From DASSUW01 sp963803335 (GTDB lineage: Bacteria > Actinomycetota > Thermoleophilia > Solirubrobacterales > Solirubrobacteraceae), in NCBI GenBank assembly GCA_963803335.1, contig CAWDME010000005.1:186001-250000 (forward strand): a DNA stretch of 64,000 bases, in the 5' to 3' direction. Below, piece by piece: positions 1 through 7,534 of this stretch; the first letter of the stretch is position 1, and each line of letters begins with the position of its first letter. The translations under genes were made by a program, and so were the position numbers. The notes below the pieces were generated by a model. That model was not told where the DNA came from. It searched no databases and saw only the letters and a program-made list of their open reading frames with translations.

Positions 1-492
1 GTCGCGCTCGCCGAGGCCGCCGATCGCGCGGCGCACGCCGGCGATGCCGTCGCGCGCGCGGAGCTCGCCGCACACGCGGGAGAGGAGGCGGCGCACGTGG
101 CCCTGTGGGACGCGTTCGCCGGCGCGACCGGCACGGACCGGCCGCAGCCGGCCGAACCCGAGACGGCCGCCTGCGCCGCGGCGTGGGCCGGCGACGGCCG
201 CGACCTGCTCGGCCACCTCGTGGCGCTGTACGCGATCGAGTCGGCCCAGCCGGAGATCGCGCGCGTGAAGGCCGACGGGTTGCGCGCGCACTACGGCTTC
301 GCGACCGGTCCCGCCACCGCGTACTTCGACCTGCACGTCGAGCGCGACGTCGAGCACGCCGCCGAGGGGCGCGCGCTGCTCGCCGCGCGGCTCGCCGGCG
401 CCGACGAGGACGCGCTGGTCGCCGAGGCCGAGCGGATGCTGCAGGCGAACTGGGCGCTGCTCGACGGCGTAACGCGGATCTGCGAGGGTTGA
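1..492 (+). CDS. TenA/PqqC-like (heme-oxygenase-fold) protein, 3' part
   Basis: The frame is open from base 1, so the N-terminus lies outside the window; 163 codons are visible. The protein is all-helical and acidic. It carries the spacing seen in the TenA/THI-4/PqqC superfamily: an EEAAH segment near the edge of the window, then YAIESAQPEIA, and further on a YFDLHVERDVEHA segment with His and Asp residues that in iron- or cofactor-dependent relatives line the active site. The family includes thiaminases, PQQ synthase and CADD-like oxygenases, so the reaction cannot be assigned. No neighbour hints at thiamine or PQQ synthesis. The family call is fairly sure; the function is unknown. Confidence 0.6.
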   Translation, partial: VALAEAADRAAHAGDAVARAELAAHAGEEAAHVALWDAFAGATGTDRPQPAEPETAACAAAWAGDGRDLLGHLVALYAIESAQPEIARVKADGLRAHYGFATGPATAYFDLHVERDVEHAAEGRALLAARLAGADEDALVAEAERMLQANWALLDGVTRICEG

Positions 493-514
493 ACGAACTT
501 TTATCGACGGACAC

Positions 515-533
515 GCAACTCCGGATGAGTTGC
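515..533 (+). terminator. Short hairpin after the TenA-like gene
   Basis: GCAACTC and GAGTTGC form a perfect 7-bp stem around a 5-nt loop, 22 bases after the preceding stop. No T-run follows, so it may be a weak terminator or just an mRNA hairpin ahead of the next gene. Confidence 0.3.
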
Positions 534-574
534 GGGGTTGATTCGTCAGTCAACACCGAGTTGGAGGGTCCCCC

Positions 575-1276
575 TTGCGTAAGTATCTGATCGTCGCTGT
601 CGCGGCGCTCACGACCATGGCGTTCGCCACGACGGCCATCGCCTTTGCTCCTGCCGCCTCTATGAAGGTCACGATCGCCCCGAAGAAGGCCGGCACGAAG
701 AAGAAGCCGAAGAACTCGTCGATCCACCTGACGATCAAGAACAACGATTCCACGAAGACGCTGAGCAGTCTCGTCATCACGTCGCCGAAGACGTTCAAGC
801 TGAGCACCAAGGGCCTGAAGAGCTGCGCCGAAACCACGCTTGTGGCGAGCGGCCCGAAGGGCTGCCCGAAGGCGTCGCGCGTCGGCAAGGGCACGGCCAA
901 CGCGCTCCTGGGCGTCAACGGCCCGAGCCCGACGCCGCTGCACTTCGACGTGACGCCGGTCGTCGTCGGCAAGAACCGCATCGACTTCAACCTGTTCAAC
1001 GCCGGCATCGGCAACCTGATCTCGCCCGCGAAGATCAAGGGCAGCAAGCTGACGATCACGGTTCCGGACGCCGCCCAGCAGCCGCTGCCGGGCACGTGGG
1101 CCGGCCTCGTCGACATCGACACGACGCTGAAGGCCAAGAAGGGCAAGCACTACCTGGCCTCGACGACGGGCTGCAAGAAGAAGAAGCACGCCTTCAGCAC
1201 GAAGCTCGTGTTCGCCGACAACGGCGTCAGCGACTTCACGCCGATCACGGTCAAGGCTTCCTCGAAGTGCTCGTAG
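575..1276 (+). CDS. Secreted lysine-rich protein of unknown function
   Basis: A 233-residue protein with a clear signal peptide: a basic start (MRKYL), a hydrophobic core to about residue 23, and an Ala-x-Ala-like cleavage region. The mature part is Lys-, Thr- and Ser-rich and basic, with clusters such as KKKPK and CKKKKH, and four cysteines in the mature region. It looks like an immunoglobulin-like beta-sandwich. The start is TTG at 575, preceded by GGAGGG at 563-568. I recognise no named domain. The protein is probably exported to the cell wall or medium. The gene stands alone and is closed by a strong terminator. Confidence 0.75.
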   Translation: MRKYLIVAVAALTTMAFATTAIAFAPAASMKVTIAPKKAGTKKKPKNSSIHLTIKNNDSTKTLSSLVITSPKTFKLSTKGLKSCAETTLVASGPKGCPKASRVGKGTANALLGVNGPSPTPLHFDVTPVVVGKNRIDFNLFNAGIGNLISPAKIKGSKLTITVPDAAQQPLPGTWAGLVDIDTTLKAKKGKHYLASTTGCKKKKHAFSTKLVFADNGVSDFTPITVKASSKCS

Positions 1277-1304
1277 TCGCCGCCTGAGCGACGACGCGAT
1301 TTTC

Positions 1305-1340
1305 CGAAGGCCCCGCCCCGGCGGGGCCTTCGTCGTTCTT
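1305..1340 (+). terminator. Strong intrinsic terminator
   Basis: A perfect 12-bp GC-rich stem (1305-1316 with 1321-1332) closes a 4-nt loop and is followed by a T-rich tail (TCGTTCTT). It ends the secreted-protein gene just before the next start. Confidence 0.85.
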
Positions 1341-1353
1341 AGACTCCTTCTCC

Positions 1354-2712
1354 GTGGTGCTCTTCGCGCACGGGATCGTCGGCCGCGCCGACCTGCCGAT
1401 CCCGATCAGCATGTTCATCCTCGCGGCCGCGGCCGTGCTGGTGATCTCGTTCGTGGCGCTGGCCGCCGGGTGGTCGCAGCCGCGGCTCGAGCGGCTCGAC
1501 GAGCGGCGGCTCCTGCGGATCCCGCTTGCGGTCGAGGTGCTGCTCGGGGCACTCGGGCTGCTCGTGTTCGTCGTGTGCGTGTACGCGGGCCTGGCGGGCG
1601 TCGACAGCCAGCTCGACAATCTGGCGCCGACGGCCGTCTACGTCGGCTTCTGGGTCGGCGTGCCGTTCGTGACGCTGCTGTTCGGCAACGTCTTCCGGCT
1701 CGTGAGCCCGTGGCGCGCCGTCGGCCGCGCGACGGGCTGGCTGATCGGCAAGGCCGCGCGCGGCACACCGCCGGAGCCGCTCGCCTACCCGGAGCGGCTC
1801 GGCCACTGGCCGGCCGTCGCCGGCATCCTCGGCTTCGTGATCTGCGAGCTGTGCTGGGCGGCGGCCAAGGATCCCGGCCCGCTCGCCCTGGTCATGCTCG
1901 CCTACTTCGCGATCCAGCTCGTGGGGATGAGCCTGTACGGCGTCGAGGCCTGGACCCGTCGCGGCGACGCCTTCGGGGTGTGGTTCGGACTGGTCGCCCT
2001 CCTGGCGCCGGTCGGGCGGCGCGCCGACGGCTGGGTCGTGCTGCGGCCGCCGGTGGCGGCGACGACGCGCCTGACGGTCGTGTCCGGCACGACCGCGCTG
2101 CTGCTCACGGCGATCGGCTCGACGGCGTTCGACGGCGCCCGCGAAGGCCCGCTGTTCAACGGCCTCGTGGGCGACCTCCAGGACGCGTTCAGCGGCCTCG
2201 GCCTGTCGCTCGGCACGAGCCTGGAGCTGGCGTTCATCGTCTGCCTGCTGATCACGATCGCGGGCGTCGGCCTGATCTGGTCGGTCGCGGTGCTGGGCAT
2301 GCCGCGCCGGGAGCTGCGGCTCTCGCACCTCGAGCTCTCCCGGCGGTTCGTGCATACGCTGATCCCGATCGCCGCCGCCTACCTCGTCGCCCACTACTTC
2401 TCCCTGTTCGCCTACAACGGCCAGGCGCTGTGGCCGCTCGCCTCCGACCCGCTCGGCGACGGCTCGAACCTGCTCGGAGGGGCGGGCAAGGGGATCGACT
2501 ACTCGATCATCTCGGCGACCGGCATCTGGTACGTCCAAGTCGGGGCACTGGTGCTCGGCCACGTCGCCGGCCTCGTGCTCGCACACGACCGGGCGCTGAC
2601 CGTGTACGGCAGTCAGAAGTCGGCGATCGGCTCGCAGGTCGTCATGCTGGTGGTGATGGTGATGTTCACGATCCTCGGACTCTGGCTGCTCTCGGCGGCG
2701 CTGAACACGTGA
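1354..2712 (+). CDS. Multi-pass membrane protein of unknown function
   Basis: 452 residues with about ten hydrophobic segments. The N-terminus (AHGIVGRADLPIP) is followed directly by a TM helix, and a later SPWRAVGR motif lies in a loop. From memory, relatives in high-GC actinobacteria are sometimes labelled fenitrothion hydrolase, but no hydrolase motif is visible and I would not adopt that name. The GTG at 1354 is used; a GTG at 1357 is also possible. The stop overlaps the start of a 39-residue membrane peptide by four bases, so the two are translationally coupled and may form one complex. Confidence 0.7.
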   Translation: MVLFAHGIVGRADLPIPISMFILAAAAVLVISFVALAAGWSQPRLERLDERRLLRIPLAVEVLLGALGLLVFVVCVYAGLAGVDSQLDNLAPTAVYVGFWVGVPFVTLLFGNVFRLVSPWRAVGRATGWLIGKAARGTPPEPLAYPERLGHWPAVAGILGFVICELCWAAAKDPGPLALVMLAYFAIQLVGMSLYGVEAWTRRGDAFGVWFGLVALLAPVGRRADGWVVLRPPVAATTRLTVVSGTTALLLTAIGSTAFDGAREGPLFNGLVGDLQDAFSGLGLSLGTSLELAFIVCLLITIAGVGLIWSVAVLGMPRRELRLSHLELSRRFVHTLIPIAAAYLVAHYFSLFAYNGQALWPLASDPLGDGSNLLGGAGKGIDYSIISATGIWYVQVGALVLGHVAGLVLAHDRALTVYGSQKSAIGSQVVMLVVMVMFTILGLWLLSAALNT

Positions 2713-2828
2713 TCCTCTTTGCTCACGCCGGGCACATCCTGCTCGACCTCCTGTACGCGCTGCCGCTGCTGGTGATGATCGTGCTGCTGTTCATCGGCAA
2801 GCTCCGCGAGCGCCGGAATCGCGACTGA
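2709..2828 (+). CDS. 39-residue single-helix membrane peptide
   Basis: The reading frame starts at GTG 2709, inside the stop of the preceding membrane-protein gene (GTGA overlap), and ends at TGA 2826-2828. It encodes 39 residues: a short N-terminus with AHAGHILLD, one hydrophobic helix (about residues 14-30) and a basic tail (KLRERRNRD). Its first residues (ILFAHAG) resemble the N-terminus of its upstream partner (VLFAHG). It is too short for domain matching. The four-base overlap and the clean one-TM, positive-inside layout make it a credible small subunit. Confidence 0.6.
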   Translation: MILFAHAGHILLDLLYALPLLVMIVLLFIGKLRERRNRD

Positions 2829-2866
2829 GGTTTGGTCCGGCCGCGGTCGGGTATCTGCGCGGCACG

Positions 2867-3061
2867 ATGATGACCGCGCAGGTCCATGACGAGCTCTTTA
2901 CCGTGTGGAGCGCGGCGCGTGCCGAGGCCAACCTCGCCTACGCGGCGTGGTGCGACTCGCCCGGCTCAGCGGCGTACGTGGTGTACCGCGCCGCCGAGGA
3001 CCGGGCGGACGCCGCCGAGCACGCGCTCGAGGCCGCGGTCCGCCCGCTGCTCGCCGTCTGA
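2867..3061 (+). CDS. Small helical protein, paralogue A
   Basis: 64 residues, Ala-rich and acidic, predicted all alpha-helical. The segment AYVVYRAAEDRADAAEHAL matches AYLVYRAAQDREDAAQDTL in the protein starting at 3159, and both are preceded by a helix with Trp and regularly spaced Ala/Glu (AARAEANLAYAAW versus AHEEAEEAYLRW). The two are therefore tandem paralogues. I recognise no family; the heptad-like spacing suggests a coiled coil or helical hairpin. The ATG at 2867 is directly followed by another ATG. A hairpin starts at the base after the stop. Confidence 0.55.
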   Translation: MMTAQVHDELFTVWSAARAEANLAYAAWCDSPGSAAYVVYRAAEDRADAAEHALEAAVRPLLAV

Positions 3062-3081
3062 CTGACGCATCGGTGCGTCAG
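3062..3081 (+). terminator. Perfect hairpin abutting the stop codon
   Basis: CTGACGCA-TCGG-TGCGTCAG is a perfect 8-bp stem with a 4-nt loop, starting at the base after the TGA of the small paralogue A gene. No T-run follows. It probably acts as a terminator or as an mRNA 3'-end stabiliser between the two paralogues. Confidence 0.55.
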
Positions 3082-3158
3082 CAACGCAACCGCGTCGGCG
3101 GCTGATGCGTAGAAGGGGGTGCGGACCGGGAACTCCGTTCCGCAAGAGGATCGAACCG

Positions 3159-3416
3159 GTGAGCACCCCCGAGCTCAGACACCTACTGGACCAGGTCGCC
3201 GACACGCGCGAGATCATCCTGCGGCACGAACGCACGTGGAGCGCCGACTATGGCGCGTGGAGCGACGCGCACGAAGAGGCCGAGGAGGCCTACCTGCGCT
3301 GGCGCGCGGCCGGCACGGCCGAGGCATACCTCGTCTACCGCGCGGCGCAGGACCGTGAGGACGCCGCGCAGGACACGCTGGCTCAGACCCAGATGTCGCG
3401 CACGACGGCCTCGTAG
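3159..3416 (+). CDS. Small helical protein, paralogue B
   Basis: 85 residues from GTG 3159, chosen because AGAGGA lies at 3145-3150; the upstream in-frame ATG at 3105 would add a basic, low-complexity stretch with no ribosome site. The protein is acidic and helical and is the second member of the tandem pair with the gene at 2867. It has an extra N-terminal helix (LRHLLDQVADTREIILRHERTW). Its last 34 bases overlap the 3' end of the convergent helicase gene. Function unknown. Confidence 0.55.
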   Translation: MSTPELRHLLDQVADTREIILRHERTWSADYGAWSDAHEEAEEAYLRWRAAGTAEAYLVYRAAQDREDAAQDTLAQTQMSRTTAS

Positions 3417-6295
3417 CCGCCGTCCTCGGCGGCCGCCTCGGCACGGGCGCGCCGCCCCTCGTCGCTTCGCTGCGTGAAGACGAGCTCGGTCGGACTGACC
3501 TGCTTGGACCACGCGCGCGCGAACGCCTCCGCGCGCTCCTTGTGCCGCCCGAGGTCGTCAGGCACCGGGTGATGGCGGACCGGGAACAGCGGCCGCCGCG
3601 TCAGCACGCGGCCGAGCAGCGCGCCCACGCCCGCGTCTGGGTCGGGGAGCGGGCGCATGACGAGATAGCGCGGCGCGTCGGCGACCGTCACGAGCTCGTC
3701 GAGCGCATCGGCGAAGCGCACGCTCTCCTCCGGCGAGGCCTCGGTCAGCACGCAGCGCAGGTAGCCGGACGAGCGCGGTTCGATGGCCAGCGAGCCCGCG
3801 GCGGCGTCCGACATCTCGCCGAGCTCGCGGTACGCGTCAACCACCGCCCGCGCCGCACGGTCGAGCGGCAGCATCATCGGCAGCCGCTTCTGCGCGCGCC
3901 CGAGCCGCACCGCCGCCCACCCCAGCGCCAGCAGCGCGACCACGAGCAACGCCAGCAGCACCGCCGTCCCGGTCGCCACGAACCCGGCCACGCCGACCAC
4001 CGCCGCACCGCCCGCCACGGCCACGGGCACCCGCTGCGACACGCTAAGGGGGACAGTCCCCCTTACTTCGTCCGCGGTAAGGGGGACAGTCCCCCTTAGT
4101 TGGCGGACGACGAGGGTGCGGAGGTCGGCGCCGCGGTAGGGCTCGCCGATCTGCCAGCGCGCGCGGGCCTCGTCGGTGGCGGCGGCACGCTCGCGCATCG
4201 CGCGGTTGAGCTCGGCCAGGCGGCCGGCGGGCGGAGGGGTGAACGGGCTCAGCTCCGGGTGCACGTGCGACGGCCCAGCCTCGATCTCGCCGTCGTCGGC
4301 GGGCGCGTAGAGGTGCAGGTGCTTGCGCACGAAGCGGGCGTAGTCGGCGCTGCCGCGGGCCAGCTCGGGCGCGACGCAGACGACGTCCCAGTTGGACGCC
4401 ACCTTCTCCGGGTCGCCCGGATCGAGGCGCAGCGAGCGGCCGCGCATCTGCTGCACCGACACCCCGGTCGAGGCCACCGTGAGGTCGACGAGGCAGTTGA
4501 CCATCGGGCAGTCCCACCCCTCGCCGAGCAGCGCGCGCGTGCCGATCAGCGCGCCGCAGACGCCGCTCTCGAGCACGCGCGTGGCGACCTCGACCCACGC
4601 GCGCGGGACCCACTCGGCGCCGGACGAGCGCAGCGAGATGAGCACGCCGTCGGGCGCCGCCTCCCAGTCGGGCAGCGCGAGGTGCTCCTCGGCCTGCTCG
4701 ACCAGAGCCTCCAGCAGCACCTCGGCGTCGGCCGGTAGGCAGCGCAGCCCGCGGCCGGAGACGACGAGCGGCCGCAGCGGCGCGGTCCGCGAGTCGGCGC
4801 CGACGGCCAGCAGCGCATGCCGTGCGGTGCCCGCCGCGGGGTCGAGCACGCCGCCGAGCAGCGGGTCCGGCTTCGCCTCGGCCAGCTCGGCATCGCACAG
4901 CACGAGGGCGCGCAGCGCGTCGCCGCGCGCCTCCATCTCGGTGGCGAGCACCTCGACGAGCCCGAGCGCCTTGGCCTGCGAGCCGGTCAGCAGCCGGTCG
5001 ACCTCAGAGGTGCCGCGCCGGATCCCGCGGCGCGTGAGCTTGAAGCCGAGCTCGGCCAACGCGGCGGACACCGCGGCGTAGCGCTCGGCCGCCGCCGGCT
5101 CGGGCGACGCGTGCAGGCAGCGCAGCGCGTAGTCCTCGAGCAGCACGAGCCAGTCGTCGAGGTCGGGCGGCCGGCGGTAGGACTCCCCGCGCGGCGCGCC
5201 CTCGGGCAGCGCCAGGCCCGCCGAGCCGAGGAAGCGGATCCCGGCGCGGGCGAGGGCCGGCCGCGCGTGCTGGAAGTCCTCCCAGCTCAGCTCGGCGTCG
5301 TCGTCCACCGAGCGGCGGCGCTCGCGCATGCGCGTGATCACCCAGGCCGGGAACGAGTGCGGGCCCTCGACGTCGTCGTGCAGCGCCGTGATCAGCTCGT
5401 TGAAGCGCGTGTCGTGCTCGGCCAGCCAGGCGCGCTCGGAGTCCAGCGGCTCGGTCAGCCAGGCCAGCTCCTGGAACGGCGCGAGGTGGCCCTCGCGGAC
5501 CACGGCCGGCGTCGGCACGGTGAAGTCGATCGGCCCCAGCAGCTCGGCGTACAGCTCGTCCTCGGCGCCGGTGAGATCGGACGGCGGCGTGGCGGTGAGC
5601 CCGATCACGTGCACGTCCTCGTCGCGCAGCTCGTCGATCAGCGCACGCACGACGTAGCCCCACATCGAGGCGAGGTGGTGGCACTCGTCGAGCACGATCG
5701 TGCCGATGCGGGCCGCCTTGAACGCGTTGATGCGCTTGCGGGCGGTATCGGAGAACAGCTCGGCGAGCTCGATCTCGGCGTGCTCGCCGCGGGCGATCTC
5801 GCGCTTGACGGCGGCGGTGATCGTGGCGATCTCGGCGGCGCGCCGGTCCGCGGCAGCGCCCTCGTAGGAGAGGCCCTCGGCCACCGCCTCCTCGACATCG
5901 AGACCGGTGGCGGCGGCGCGGTCGCTGGCCCAGCGGGCGGCGGCGACCTGCCGGATCGCCGCGCTCGGATCCTCGAGCTGGCACAGCGACTGGTAGGTCA
6001 TGCAGGCGATCGGGAAGAACGGCTCCGGGCCGGCGACGCGCGCGACGTCGGCTGCTGACCCGAACTTACGGACGGCACGTGGCCACTGGATCTGCACCGC
6101 GCTGTTGGGCGTCAGGACGAGCGCGCGGCGGCCGACCCGGCGCACCAGCTCGACGCCGAGCAGCGTCTTGCCCGAGCCGGGCGGCGCGACGATGTGCGTC
6201 CGGCGCCGCCCCTCCGAGCGGTCCCGGTCGAACGCCGCCATGGCCGCCTTCTGGTACCGGCGCCAGCTGCCGCCGAACGAGAGGTCCTCAAACAG
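3383..6295 (-). CDS. DEAD/DEAH-type superfamily 2 helicase with C-terminal membrane segments
   Basis: About 970 residues. The N-terminal RecA-like domain has Walker A (APPGSGKT, near residue 40), a DECH box (near 200) and the GLTATPP motif III. The C-terminal helicase domain has GTRALLGEGWDCP and QMRGRSLR motifs. It therefore unwinds or translocates on nucleic acid using ATP. About residues 733-750 are encoded by two copies of a palindromic repeat and read LRGTVPLT and VRGTVPLS. Two hydrophobic segments (about 753-798) and an unassigned C-terminal domain follow. No ATG/GTG/TTG lies at the expected start: homology-like sequence begins at a CTG (6295), and the first in-frame ATG is 6241. The 5' end is 11 bases from the SCO1-like gene. 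Confidence 0.75.
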   Translation of the reverse strand: MFEDLSFGGSWRRYQKAAMAAFDRDRSEGRRRTHIVAPPGSGKTLLGVELVRRVGRRALVLTPNSAVQIQWPRAVRKFGSAADVARVAGPEPFFPIACMTYQSLCQLEDPSAAIRQVAAARWASDRAAATGLDVEEAVAEGLSYEGAAADRRAAEIATITAAVKREIARGEHAEIELAELFSDTARKRINAFKAARIGTIVLDECHHLASMWGYVVRALIDELRDEDVHVIGLTATPPSDLTGAEDELYAELLGPIDFTVPTPAVVREGHLAPFQELAWLTEPLDSERAWLAEHDTRFNELITALHDDVEGPHSFPAWVITRMRERRRSVDDDAELSWEDFQHARPALARAGIRFLGSAGLALPEGAPRGESYRRPPDLDDWLVLLEDYALRCLHASPEPAAAERYAAVSAALAELGFKLTRRGIRRGTSEVDRLLTGSQAKALGLVEVLATEMEARGDALRALVLCDAELAEAKPDPLLGGVLDPAAGTARHALLAVGADSRTAPLRPLVVSGRGLRCLPADAEVLLEALVEQAEEHLALPDWEAAPDGVLISLRSSGAEWVPRAWVEVATRVLESGVCGALIGTRALLGEGWDCPMVNCLVDLTVASTGVSVQQMRGRSLRLDPGDPEKVASNWDVVCVAPELARGSADYARFVRKHLHLYAPADDGEIEAGPSHVHPELSPFTPPPAGRLAELNRAMRERAAATDEARARWQIGEPYRGADLRTLVVRQLRGTVPLTADEVRGTVPLSVSQRVPVAVAGGAAVVGVAGFVATGTAVLLALLVVALLALGWAAVRLGRAQKRLPMMLPLDRAARAVVDAYRELGEMSDAAAGSLAIEPRSSGYLRCVLTEASPEESVRFADALDELVTVADAPRYLVMRPLPDPDAGVGALLGRVLTRRPLFPVRHHPVPDDLGRHKERAEAFARAWSKQVSPTELVFTQRSDEGRRARAEAAAEDGGYEAVVRDIWV
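4045..4098. repeat. Paired palindromic repeat, copies 1 and 2, inside the helicase gene
   Basis: Two identical 21-bp palindromes at 4045-4065 and 4078-4098, each with arms TAAGGGGGAC and GTCCCCCTTA around a central A. They are separated by 12 bases containing CCGCGG. The repeat period is 33 bp, so the helicase frame is kept. The same paired element recurs at 43822-43876. It looks like a REP/BIME-type mobile or structural repeat. Confidence 0.9.
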
Positions 6296-6306
6296 GCGGC
6301 ACGTGC

Positions 6307-6891
6307 TCAGAACTTCGACAGGTCGGCGGCGAGCGCGCGCGGCGTGAGCTCCGAGGCCGGGAAGCCGATCCGCTGGCGCCCCTGGGCGTCGACGATCACG
6401 GTGTAGGAGGAGTGGTCGCGGCCCTTGGTCTGCGGCGCGATACCGAACGCCTTCCACACCAGCGCCAGCTGGCCGCGGCTGCCGAGCAGGAAGTCCATCC
6501 GGCCGGTCATCGCCTGCTTGAGCAGGAACGACTTGGCGCTCGCCGGCGTGTCGTTGGCCGGGTCGACCGACACGCCGATCACCGGCACGTCGTGGCCGAG
6601 GTCGTCGAGCGCGCCGCGGATGCTCTGCACCTGGGCAGGGCAGACGTCGCGGCACGTCGAGTAGATGAACGCGACGACCAGCGGTTTGCCGCGCAGCGAG
6701 GCCGCGCTGACCGGCTCGCCGTCCTGGTTGCGGAGCGTGAAGTCGGGCAGCCGCGCCTCAGGCGGCCGCAGCGCGCCCTGCCAGCCGGCCGGCAGCGGGT
6801 CCTCGCCTGCATTCGCGAGCCACACGCCGAACACCGCCCCTGCGGCGCAGAGGACGAGCGTGGTGAGCGCGAGCGCGACACGGGACGGCAC
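6307..6891 (-). CDS. SCO1/SenC family copper-binding thioredoxin-fold protein
   Basis: 194 residues. An N-terminal hydrophobic helix (about 5-26) anchors the domain outside the membrane. The thioredoxin-fold domain carries the family copper site: C80 and C84 in the CRDVC motif, and H160 in GRDHSSYTV. SCO proteins deliver copper to, or reduce, the CuA centre of cytochrome c oxidase; no oxidase gene is in the window, so its client is not visible. The NarL-type two-component genes lie 10 bases upstream on the same strand, so co-transcription is likely. The helicase gene begins immediately downstream. Confidence 0.9.
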   Translation of the reverse strand: MPSRVALALTTLVLCAAGAVFGVWLANAGEDPLPAGWQGALRPPEARLPDFTLRNQDGEPVSAASLRGKPLVVAFIYSTCRDVCPAQVQSIRGALDDLGHDVPVIGVSVDPANDTPASAKSFLLKQAMTGRMDFLLGSRGQLALVWKAFGIAPQTKGRDHSSYTVIVDAQGRQRIGFPASELTPRALAADLSKF

Positions 6892-6901
6892 CCGTGGAAG
6901 C

Positions 6902-7534
6902 TTAGGCTTCCGTCAGTCCGCGGCGGATCGCGTAGCGCACCAGCTCGACACGGTCGCGCATGCCGAGCTTGCGCAGCAGGTTCGCCCGGTGCGACTCCAC
7001 GGTCTTCTCGGCGAGGTGCAGGATCTCGGCGATCTGCTTGTTCGTGTGCGCCTCGGCGATCAGCTTGAGCACCTCCTGCTCGCGCGGCGAGAGCGGCTCG
7101 TCCGGGCCGGTGGCGGCGTCGGACATCCACTCGCGGATGAGCGAGCGCTCGACCGCGTTGGTCAGGAAGGCGTCGCCGCGGTGGACGGCGCGGATCGCGT
7201 TGAGCAGCGCCTGGTCGACCTCGCGCTTGAGCACGTAGCCGGACGCGCCGGCCTTCAGCGCGTCGAACACGTAGCGCTCGTCGTCGTGCATCGACAGCGC
7301 GAGCACCTGCGTCTCGGGCAGGTGCGCGCGGATCTGCCGCGCGGCCTGCAGGCCGGTCATGCGCGGCATCGACACGTCGAGCACGCACAGGTCGGGGCGG
7401 GTGGCGAGCGCCTGCTCGAACGCGGCGACGCCGTCGTCGGCCTCGGCGACCACCTGCATGTCGGGCTGGCGCTCGATCAGCAGCTTCAGGCCGCCGCGGA
7501 CGATGCCGTGATCGTCGGCGATGAGGATCCTCAT
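6902..7534 (-). CDS. NarL/FixJ family response regulator
   Basis: 210 residues. The receiver domain (1-120) has the acidic pocket D7/D8, the phospho-acceptor D53 in the CVLDVSMPRM segment, and the conserved Lys in the GYVLKREVD loop. The LuxR-type HTH (about 145-205) includes LSPREQEVLKLIAEAHTNKQIA and VESHRANLLRKLG. It acts as a phosphorylation-controlled DNA-binding regulator. The start codon overlaps the end of the histidine kinase gene by four bases (ATGA), so the two form one two-component operon, probably including the SCO1-like gene downstream. Confidence 0.93.
   Translation of the reverse strand: MRILIADDHGIVRGGLKLLIERQPDMQVVAEADDGVAAFEQALATRPDLCVLDVSMPRMTGLQAARQIRAHLPETQVLALSMHDDERYVFDALKAGASGYVLKREVDQALLNAIRAVHRGDAFLTNAVERSLIREWMSDAATGPDEPLSPREQEVLKLIAEAHTNKQIAEILHLAEKTVESHRANLLRKLGMRDRVELVRYAIRRGLTEA

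Noticed and set aside
1354..2712. Naming the membrane protein fenitrothion hydrolase
   Set aside because: The name is remembered from database labels only; no hydrolase motif is visible.
4045..4098. A CRISPR-like array made of the repeats
   Set aside because: Only two copies per site, palindromic, with 12-13-base spacers and inside a gene or at stop codons; no cas genes.
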